Below, piece after piece: positions 1 to 5,467 of a stretch of 8,541 bases of DNA. Under the pieces are notes generated by a model that worked only from the letters and a program-made list of their open reading frames with translations, had not been told where the DNA came from and did no database searches. This DNA comes from an uncultured Eubacteriales bacterium (GTDB lineage Bacteria; Bacillota; Clostridia; Lachnospirales; Bianqueaceae), in contig ONYR01000149.1 of NCBI GenBank assembly GCA_900322165.1, forward strand, positions 1 to 8,541, read 5' to 3'. The translations under genes were made by a program, and so were the position numbers. Every line of letters begins with the position of its first letter. Position 1 is the first letter of the stretch.

Positions 1-2
1 AA

Positions 3-1409
3 TTACATGACTTCCCAGATCGTTCCTTCTCTGGTGTCTTTGATGCGGATGCCTTTGGCGGCGAGTTCTTCGCGGATCGCGTCGGCGGTGGCAAAGTCTT
101 TGGCTTTCTTGGCGGCTTTGCGCTCGGCGATCTTTTCTTCGACGTAGGCTTTCAGGTCTTCATCGACCGCGGCTTCTTCCTGATTGCGAAGCTTGGTGAG
201 GTCGAGGGAGAGAACCTTGTCGTAGTCTTCCGCGATCGCAAGCTTGGTTGCGTCGTTAAGCTCCTCGTCCTTCAGCATGTCGTACAGCAGCGTGATACCG
301 CTGGCCGTGTTGAGGTCGTAGCCGACGGTGTCGACAAACTTCTGATGGTAGGCGGCAAGCTGATCGGCGTTGACTTCGCCCTCCTCTTTCAGGTTCGCGA
401 TGCGCTGCAGGAGCTTCTGGTACGTGTTCTTGACATTGTCGAGGACATCGTAGCTGAACTCCAGCGGCTTGCGGTAATGGGAAAGCAGGCAGAACATGCG
501 GTAGACAAGCGGATCGTAGCCCTTGCTCTCCAGCACGGAGACCGTCAGGATGTTGCCGGTGGATTTCGCCATCTTCGAGCCGTTATCGTTCAGATGCTGA
601 ACGTGGAACCAGTGACGGCACCATTTGTGGCCAAGGTAGGCTTCGCTCTGCGCGATCTCGTTGGTGTGGTGCGGGAAGATATTGTCTACACCGCCGCAGT
701 GAATATCAAGGTATTCACCCAGGTATTTCATGGAGATGCAGGAGCATTCGATGTGCCAGCCGGGATAACCGACGCCCCACGGGCTGTCCCATTTGAGCGC
801 CTGATCCTCGAACTTGGACTGGGTAAACCAGAGCACGAAATCGCTCTTGTTGCGCTTGTTGGTGTCTTCTTCGACATCATCGCGCACACCGACCATCAGA
901 CGGTCTTCATCATGTCCGGTCAGCGAGTAATAGTTTTCGACCTTAGACGTATCAAAGTAGACGTTGGGACCGGCTTTGTAGGCGTAGCCCTTCTCGATCA
1001 GGACTTCGATGACCCTGATGAACTCATCGACGATCGAGGTTGCGGGAACGACGATCTCCGGTTTTTTGATGTTGAGCTTTCGGCAGTCCTCGAAGAACGC
1101 ATCGGTGTAAAACTGCGCGATCTGCATGACCGTTTTGTGCTCACGCTTCGCGCCCTTGAGCATCTTATCCTCGCCGGTATCCGCGTCACTCGTCAGATGG
1201 CCGACGTCCGTGATGTTCATGGCGCGGCGCACATCGTAGCCTGCGTAGCGCAGGAACTTTTCAAGCACGTCCTCGCAGATATAGCTGCGCAGGTTGCCGA
1301 TATGAGCAAAGTGGTAGACGGTCGGGCCGCAGGTATACATATTGATGCGGTTGCCGTTGACCGGCACGAACTCATCGATCGTTTTGGTTTGCGTGTTATA
1401 TAATTGCAT
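3..1409 (-). CDS. cysS: Cysteinyl-tRNA synthetase (CysRS), class I
   Basis: This cytoplasmic enzyme activates cysteine with ATP and charges tRNA-Cys (EC 6.1.1.16). The frame can be read from an ATG at 1487, but I place the start at the ATG at 1409. That start has AAGGAG six bases upstream, gives 468 residues (normal for the family), and removes a 26-residue extension that would overlap the preceding gene. Class I signatures are present: HIGN at residues 36-39 and KMAKS at 279-283 (bases 561-575), a variant of KMSKS. By comparison with E. coli CysRS, the zinc ligands should be C27, C222 (in WHIEC), H247 and E251 (in FPHHTNEIAQ). The C-terminus is the usual basic, helical region ending GTIWEVM. 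The TAA stop is at 3-5, so the gene is complete and nothing downstream can be seen. It lies 25 bp behind the DUF1836 gene and is probably co-transcribed with it. No T-box leader was found. The identification is firm. Confidence 0.97.
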   Translation of the reverse strand: MQLYNTQTKTIDEFVPVNGNRINMYTCGPTVYHFAHIGNLRSYICEDVLEKFLRYAGYDVRRAMNITDVGHLTSDADTGEDKMLKGAKREHKTVMQIAQFYTDAFFEDCRKLNIKKPEIVVPATSIVDEFIRVIEVLIEKGYAYKAGPNVYFDTSKVENYYSLTGHDEDRLMVGVRDDVEEDTNKRNKSDFVLWFTQSKFEDQALKWDSPWGVGYPGWHIECSCISMKYLGEYLDIHCGGVDNIFPHHTNEIAQSEAYLGHKWCRHWFHVQHLNDNGSKMAKSTGNILTVSVLESKGYDPLVYRMFCLLSHYRKPLEFSYDVLDNVKNTYQKLLQRIANLKEEGEVNADQLAAYHQKFVDTVGYDLNTASGITLLYDMLKDEELNDATKLAIAEDYDKVLSLDLTKLRNQEEAAVDEDLKAYVEEKIAERKAAKKAKDFATADAIREELAAKGIRIKDTREGTIWEVM

Positions 1410-1415
1410 GACAGA

Positions 1416-1421
1416 CTCCTT
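1416..1421 (-). promoter_or_regulatory. Ribosome binding site of cysS (decides the start)
   Basis: AAGGAG lies six bases before the ATG at 1409, in the 25-bp gap after the DUF1836 stop codon. It is a near-perfect Shine-Dalgarno site at good spacing. It supports translation from 1409 rather than from the in-frame ATG at 1487 inside the upstream gene. Confidence 0.85.
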
Positions 1422-1434
1422 CAATGCTTCTTCG

Positions 1435-2043
1435 TTACCGGCGCTCGATCTCGATGCTGCCGCCGTCCTCGAGGTTTTTCCCTTCAAGGAGCATCAGCTT
1501 CTCTGCCAGCAGCCGGCACAGATTGCCGATGACCGCACTTTCCACGATCAGCTGATCCGTGCTGTCGACCGCGAAATCCGGGGCGTCGGAATGGTTCAGG
1601 ATCTTTCCTGCAAACAGACGCACATGGCTGATAAAATACAACGCAGACTGCTGGTGGGTATCGATATAGTTTTCGTAGATGCGGCGCACCTCCGCCTCCT
1701 CAATGTCGATGGGAATGATCTTCTGGATCAACGCCAGACTCAGTCCCTGCTTCAGGGAACAGATGATCAGAAGGTAGGCGATATGGATCCGGTAATAACG
1801 TTTTTTCTCCGGGCCGGGCATGACCTTCATGCGCACATAGTTGTTGATCGTCGCGGATGTGATAAACTGCTCTTCCTTCAGTTCGGGAGGAAGGTAGTCA
1901 AGATACTGCTTCAGCAGCGCGATCACCTGCTCCATGTAGAGTCCAAGATTCGGGATCTCCTCCCACTTGGGCAGATGATAGTTTTCCAAATAGCGTTCCC
2001 AGCGGCGCAGCTTGCCCGCAACAAGATCGTTATTATATTCCAT
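1435..2043 (-). CDS. DUF1836 family protein with MerR-like HTH region
   Basis: The 202-residue protein matches my memory of the DUF1836 family of Firmicutes, whose function is not established. Residues 11-40 hold the family's opening pattern: LRRWERY, then PKWEEIPNLGLYMEQVI. Residues 61-108 run ITSATINNYVR, then a proline/lysine turn, then YYRIHIAYLLIICSLKQ and LIQKII. This resembles the helix-turn-helix and recognition region of MerR-type regulators, including the 'INNYV' helix and the 'R.H' segment. The C-terminal ~90 residues are helical and unassigned. No signal peptide or membrane helix stands out, so it is probably cytoplasmic. The ATG at 2041-2043 follows GAGGTG (2049-2054) by five bases. 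The stop lies 25 bp before cysS, which suggests one transcript. A 25-bp inverted repeat upstream could be its own operator, but a DNA-binding role is inference. The family call is fairly sure; the function is unknown. Confidence 0.88.
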   Translation of the reverse strand: MEYNNDLVAGKLRRWERYLENYHLPKWEEIPNLGLYMEQVIALLKQYLDYLPPELKEEQFITSATINNYVRMKVMPGPEKKRYYRIHIAYLLIICSLKQGLSLALIQKIIPIDIEEAEVRRIYENYIDTHQQSALYFISHVRLFAGKILNHSDAPDFAVDSTDQLIVESAVIGNLCRLLAEKLMLLEGKNLEDGGSIEIERR

Positions 2044-2048
2044 GGTAA

Positions 2049-2054
2049 CACCTC
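2049..2054 (-). promoter_or_regulatory. Ribosome binding site of the DUF1836 gene
   Basis: GAGGTG sits five bases before the ATG at 2043 and fits anti-SD pairing. With the next bases it reads GAGGTGTTACC, which loosely resembles the T-box motif AGGGTGGNACC. The position directly against the start codon and the lack of other T-box parts argue for a plain SD. Confidence 0.7.
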
Positions 2055-2071
2055 GTCTTCTTCATGACATA

Positions 2072-2096
2072 TCGATCATAATTATCAAATGATCGA
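2072..2096. promoter_or_regulatory. Candidate operator: 8-bp inverted repeat, 9-bp spacer
   Basis: The arms TCGATCAT (2072-2079) and ATGATCGA (2089-2096) are perfect reverse complements separated by nine bases. The centre-to-centre distance is about 17 bp, near two helical turns, as expected for a dimeric regulator. Read on the minus strand, the spacer contains GATAAT (2081-2086) and the second arm overlaps TATGAT (2075-2080). Either could be a -10 element, so a bound protein would block transcription of the DUF1836-cysS unit about 30-50 bp downstream. The symmetry is directly visible. The operator role, and binding by the DUF1836 product, are inference. As RNA it could also form a weak AU-rich hairpin, but with no T-tract it is not a terminator. 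Confidence 0.45.
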
Positions 2097-2131
2097 ATAA
2101 CCTCACTTCATCTTATCATAGATTCTGTCAA
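2075..2131 (-). promoter_or_regulatory. Probable promoter region of the DUF1836-cysS unit
   Basis: The 144-bp gap 2044-2187 is AT-rich compared with the surrounding genes and must hold any promoter for this unit. A perfect -35-like TTGACA lies at 2126-2131. The -10-like hexamers TATGAT (2115-2120), GATAAT (2081-2086) and TATGAT (2075-2080) also occur. None is 16-18 bp from TTGACA, so I cannot assign a consensus pair. No clear intrinsic terminator of the preceding Sel1 gene is present, so read-through from the upstream operon is possible. Confidence 0.35.
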
Positions 2132-2187
2132 AAAGAAAGACTTCATCGCGTTTTCAATATCACAAAAATGGAAATAAATCTGTTTGA

Positions 2188-3822
2188 TCAAATACGCGAT
2201 ATTAGCTTAGGCGTGTTGATTTTGGATAATCTGAATTCAAAGGCAGATGCCTTAAGATAAGCCGCTTCCTCCCCGTGCTCATAGAAAACGATCGCTCCGC
2301 TTGCTTCCTGAAGCTCGATATCCGTAACCGTGAACGGTCCGGTCTTCTTCGTAATCAGCTCATAAGGCCCGATCGCCGTCAAGGACAGCGCATCCTGCAG
2401 AGTGCAGTAACCGATCTCCGGCACGAGCACGAGCATTGGATCCGCCTCGGATGAGAGCGATGATTTCGGGCGTTTTGCCACGATGCGGACAGACTCCGGC
2501 ACGGACTTTTTCGCTGCGATCTTTTTCAGCTCGATCTGAAGCGGTCCCTCCGCGCACAACAGCTGCAGCATGGTCGGCACCGGAGTGATAAAGCTCTTTT
2601 CGCGGCGGACCCGCATTTCTTTCTCCATTGCCTCCAGGCCATCCCGGATCAGCCCGCTGAGCTGTCCGTCTCCAAGGAAATGATAAGCCTCACGGTAGGT
2701 GACGGCAGCCTCCGCCTCCAGATACAGACAATAGCTTAAAAGCGGGTTGCGCTCACAGCCGTTGCCGGTCTCGAGCGCCCGTGCCATTTTGTACGCGACC
2801 TCTGCAAATTTGCCCTCGTAGTCTCCGCCGATGAAATCCTGTCTCAGCTCCTCGAACAGTCCCGAGTACATAAAGAACGCGGTCGACGGGCTGCGGAAGG
2901 TCCCAAGACCTCCGGCATACATCTCCGCCAGCTTGATCGTGGACTCAATGATCCCGTTGTTCGCTCCGAAGGAATACAGCTGAAACGCTTTCGGATACTG
3001 CGGTGCTCCGTTGTTCGACGCACCTGAGAAGTAGATATAACCGAGCGCATTGGCGATCTCCGGGTCCTTTGTTTTGACAAAGGCCCTCTCCAGAAGCGCG
3101 CACGCTCCTCCCCAGTCACACGCAAACGCATCGGAACCGCCGTAGAGATGATAGCCCTTGATCACGGTAGCGGTATAGTCATCCCTTGCCACCAGCTCAT
3201 CGGTAAACCGGCGGAACAGCGAAAGGTATTCCTCAGGAATCGGTTTTGACTCCAGCACGGCATCCGCCGCTACGATGAACTCACGCTTAATGCTGTCCGG
3301 GAAGGTCATCTCCGCGATCGGTTTCCCTTCATTGCGGCGCACGAGATCCGCCATCTCGATAAGCTCGCCAAGCGGACACACATCCTTGACGCAGGCGTCC
3401 CGGTTCTGCTCCATGACCTCCGCGATCTCATCCAGGCGTTCAAAACAGTACAGGAGGCAGGAGGTATCATCGATGGGAAGCAGGAGTTCAAGCTCCGCCT
3501 CCTCGTCCTCCGGGATCTCCGGCATCGAAAGCGCATCCGCGACCTCCGGCACATCGTCCGAAAAGCCACGGTACCAGTCATACCAGAATTCATCGCCGGT
3601 CGTGGAGCGAAGGATCATCGCTTTCGCCGCGGCGCCGATGTCCTCGGGTGTGACCTTGTACGGCTTGGTAACCATCACCTTCACGCGGGTTACGTCTCTC
3701 GTCCCAAGCAGGTCCTCAAGTGTGATCTCGAAGCGCGCAAACTGTCCCAGCGCTTCCTGACTGACAATGACGTCCAGATATTTGGGGGTTTGATCAGGCA
3801 TGGTAGAGTTTATTGGTTTCAT
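2188..3822 (-). CDS. Sel1-like repeat protein of unknown function
   Basis: The 544-residue protein has Sel1-like (TPR-related) helical repeats in the middle. The clearest are at about 254-289 (NALGYIYFSG with YPKAFQLYSFGANNG) and 290-325 (IKLAEMYAGGLGTF with PSTAFFMYSGL). Degenerate copies lie at about 218-250 and 339-378. Such repeats usually form protein-interaction scaffolds. Residues 1-215, with a strongly acidic stretch near 102-116, and residues 405-544 match nothing I recognise. I see no signal peptide or membrane segment, so it is probably cytoplasmic. The start is uncertain. The ATG at 3822 overlaps the DUF1846 gene by 29 bp. A second ATG at 3801 gives 537 residues and an eight-base overlap (ATGCCTGA). 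Neither has a convincing SD, so translation is probably coupled to the upstream gene. No function can be assigned beyond a likely partnership with the DUF1846 product. Confidence 0.85.
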   Translation of the reverse strand: MKPINSTMPDQTPKYLDVIVSQEALGQFARFEITLEDLLGTRDVTRVKVMVTKPYKVTPEDIGAAAKAMILRSTTGDEFWYDWYRGFSDDVPEVADALSMPEIPEDEEAELELLLPIDDTSCLLYCFERLDEIAEVMEQNRDACVKDVCPLGELIEMADLVRRNEGKPIAEMTFPDSIKREFIVAADAVLESKPIPEEYLSLFRRFTDELVARDDYTATVIKGYHLYGGSDAFACDWGGACALLERAFVKTKDPEIANALGYIYFSGASNNGAPQYPKAFQLYSFGANNGIIESTIKLAEMYAGGLGTFRSPSTAFFMYSGLFEELRQDFIGGDYEGKFAEVAYKMARALETGNGCERNPLLSYCLYLEAEAAVTYREAYHFLGDGQLSGLIRDGLEAMEKEMRVRREKSFITPVPTMLQLLCAEGPLQIELKKIAAKKSVPESVRIVAKRPKSSLSSEADPMLVLVPEIGYCTLQDALSLTAIGPYELITKKTGPFTVTDIELQEASGAIVFYEHGEEAAYLKASAFEFRLSKINTPKLISRI

Positions 3823-5275
3823 ATTTCGGCTCGCAGGTCAGATTGATCCCGAGCTGTTTGAAAACGCCCTCGTCGATCTGAGAAAGGATGACGGAGGAAT
3901 GCACCTCAAGGCCTCTCAGACGCGGAAGCTGGTCGATGGCTTCCTTCGCGTACTTATCGGACAGCGACGCGATCGAAAGCAGGATCAGCAGCTCATTTAA
4001 GTGCAGCAGCGAGCTGTTGGATCCGAGGTAGTTCACCTTCAGTTCCTTGATCGGAATGATCATCTCCGGCGAGATCAGGTTGATCTTATCATCGATCCCC
4101 GCCAGATATTTCAGCGCGTTCAGCAGCATGGCTGAGGAAGCGCCGAGAAGCTGTGAAGTCTTGCCGGTCAGGATCGCCCCGTCGTCCATGCGGATCGCCG
4201 CCGCCGGAGCACCGGTCTCCTCCGCCTTGACATTGGCCGCACTGACAACCGGACGCTCATAAAGGCTGATGGCCGCTTTTTTCATCAGAATATCGATGCG
4301 GTCCGCGATCATCTCCGCCTGATTGCCCTTGCGGCTTTCGCAGCGAGCCGCGAAATAGCGGCGAATGATCTCCTGACGGGACGCACGTTTGCAGACATCA
4401 TCGTTGGAGATGCAGAAGCCAACCATGTTGACGCCCATGTCGGTCGGAGACTTGTAGGGAGACTCACCCTGGATCTTCTCGAACGTCGCGTTCAGCACCG
4501 GGAAGATCTCGACGTCACGGTTGTAGTTGATCGCCATCGTGCCGTACGCATCCAGATGCCACGGATCGATCATGTTGACATCGTCCAGATCCGCGGTCGC
4601 CGCCTCATAAGCCAGGTTGACCGGATGGTTCAGCGGAAGGTTCCAGACCGGGAAGGTCTCGAACTTCGCATAGCCGGCCTTGGTTCCGCGCTTGTTTTCA
4701 TGATACAGCTGCGAGAGACAGGTTGCCATTTTGCCGCTCCCGGGGCCGGGCGCGGTCACAACGACAAGCGGTCTCGTCGTTTCGATATAATCGTTCTTTC
4801 CATATCCCTCATCGCTGACGATCAGCGAAACGTTCGAAGGATATCCGGCGATCGGATAATGACGGTAGACCCGCAGTCCGAGCGCCTTCAAACGCTTTTC
4901 ATACGCTACCGCGGCCGGCTGCTCCGCAAAGCGGGTCAGCACCACACTTCCGACGTACAGTCCGTTCGACGTAAACGCATCGATCAGGCGCAGCACATCC
5001 GCATCGTAAGTAATACCAAGGTCGCCGCGCACCTTGTTCTTCTCAATATCCGCCGCATTGATTACGATCACGATCTCCGCCTCATCCTTGAGCTCCTTGA
5101 GCATCGTGATCTTGGAATCGGGATGAAATCCCGGCAGCACTCTTGACGCGTGATAATCATCGAACAGCTTGCCGCCGAATTCCAGATACAGCTTGCCGCC
5201 GAACTGACTGATCCGCTCGTGAATTCTCTCCGACTGGATCTTAAGATATTTGTCGTTATCAAATCCGATTTCCAT
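3794..5275 (-). CDS. UPF0371 / DUF1846 family protein
   Basis: The 493-residue protein matches the UPF0371 (DUF1846) family along its full length, from the N-terminal GFDNDKYL and LEFGGKLFDDYHASRVLPGF to the C-terminal region. The usual family length is close to this, so it looks intact. Residues 175-182 (APGPGSGK) form a glycine-rich loop like a P-loop. It is not a strict Walker A, because P176 replaces the first Gly and M183 replaces Ser/Thr. The conserved-looking stretch DPWHLDAYG follows at 237-245, with acidic and asparagine-rich segments after it. The biochemical role is not established to my knowledge, and I do not assign one. No signal peptide or membrane helix is evident. The start is well supported: GAGGGAG (5282-5288) lies six bases before the ATG, and an extended -10 promoter lies about 50 bp further upstream. 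It is the first gene of an operon with the overlapping Sel1-repeat gene. The family call is firm and the function unknown. Confidence 0.93.
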   Translation of the reverse strand: MEIGFDNDKYLKIQSERIHERISQFGGKLYLEFGGKLFDDYHASRVLPGFHPDSKITMLKELKDEAEIVIVINAADIEKNKVRGDLGITYDADVLRLIDAFTSNGLYVGSVVLTRFAEQPAAVAYEKRLKALGLRVYRHYPIAGYPSNVSLIVSDEGYGKNDYIETTRPLVVVTAPGPGSGKMATCLSQLYHENKRGTKAGYAKFETFPVWNLPLNHPVNLAYEAATADLDDVNMIDPWHLDAYGTMAINYNRDVEIFPVLNATFEKIQGESPYKSPTDMGVNMVGFCISNDDVCKRASRQEIIRRYFAARCESRKGNQAEMIADRIDILMKKAAISLYERPVVSAANVKAEETGAPAAAIRMDDGAILTGKTSQLLGASSAMLLNALKYLAGIDDKINLISPEMIIPIKELKVNYLGSNSSLLHLNELLILLSIASLSDKYAKEAIDQLPRLRGLEVHSSVILSQIDEGVFKQLGINLTCEPKYETNKLYHA

Positions 5276-5281
5276 AATAAA

Positions 5282-5288
5282 CTCCCTC
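5282..5288 (-). promoter_or_regulatory. Ribosome binding site of the DUF1846 gene
   Basis: GAGGGAG lies six bases before the ATG at 5275. It fixes the start and suggests efficient translation of the first operon gene. A small GC-rich hairpin (5295-5310) sits seven bases farther upstream in the leader. Confidence 0.75.
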
Positions 5289-5294
5289 TTCCAG

Positions 5295-5310
5295 CCCGCC
5301 TATGCGCGGG
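5295..5310 (-). other. Small GC-rich hairpin in the DUF1846 leader
   Basis: CCCGC and GCGGG form a 5-bp stem around a six-base loop. It would lie between the predicted transcription start (near 5324) and the SD. It has no T-tract, so it is not a terminator. It could protect the 5' end or affect ribosome access, or it may be chance in a GC-rich spot. Confidence 0.3.
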
Positions 5311-5330
5311 GATCCAAAACACTGAGTGAT

Positions 5331-5360
5331 ATTGTATCATATACCGAAAGACCGCTTCAA
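5331..5360 (-). promoter_or_regulatory. Sigma-A-type promoter of the DUF1846-Sel1 operon
   Basis: The -35 element is TTGAAG (5355-5360). After an 18-bp spacer comes the -10 element TACAAT (5331-5336), five of six matches to consensus, preceded by TG plus one base, which makes it an extended -10. Transcription would start near 5324, leaving a leader of about 50 nt before the ATG at 5275. It lies just downstream of the exporter's terminator, so the operon is an independent unit. Confidence 0.65.
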
Positions 5361-5393
5361 TTCTTTTTCATTCGGATCACCATATTTTTATCG

Positions 5394-5431
5394 AATTAAA
5401 AGAAAGGCCGGATTGTTATGGAACAATCCGG
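5394..5431 (-). terminator. Intrinsic terminator of the ABC exporter gene
   Basis: CCGGATTGTT and AACAATCCGG (5408-5431) form a perfect 10-bp stem with a four-base loop. On the minus strand the stem is followed by CCTTTCTTTTAAT, a T-rich tail. It starts 36 bp after the exporter's TGA and is the expected end of that transcript. On the plus strand no T-tract follows, so it is directional. Confidence 0.85.
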
Positions 5432-5467
5432 ATCCCTTCCAATGTATCATGAATGTCGCCTGCGTTC

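Noticed and set aside
345..1403. A 352-codon open frame on the plus strand opposite cysS
   Set aside because: It is fully antisense to a certain gene. Its translation shows no family pattern and is rich in V/D/R/L as expected of a codon-bias shadow.
1410..1487. A 26-residue N-terminal extension of CysRS from the ATG at 1487
   Set aside because: It overlaps the end of the DUF1836 gene, has no homologous counterpart in CysRS, and the ATG at 1409 has a better SD and the normal N-terminus.
1342..2067. A 241-codon plus-strand open frame across the cysS start and the DUF1836 gene
   Set aside because: It is antisense to two recognised genes and spans their junction. I found no recognisable protein pattern.
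2044..2187. A T-box (tRNA-Cys) leader before the cysS unit
   Set aside because: GAGGTGTTACC resembles the T-box core, but it is the SD directly against the ATG. The gap is too short for stem I plus antiterminator, and no terminator hairpin with T-tract follows.
2183..2192. The 10-bp palindrome TTTGATCAAA at the Sel1 gene stop codon, as a terminator
   Set aside because: It has no loop, is AT-rich and is not followed by a T-tract, so it is more likely chance.
4556..5146. A 196-codon plus-strand open frame opposite the DUF1846 gene
   Set aside because: It is an antisense shadow of a full-length family match; the same holds for 3275-3760 and 6830-7462 opposite the Sel1 and exporter genes.
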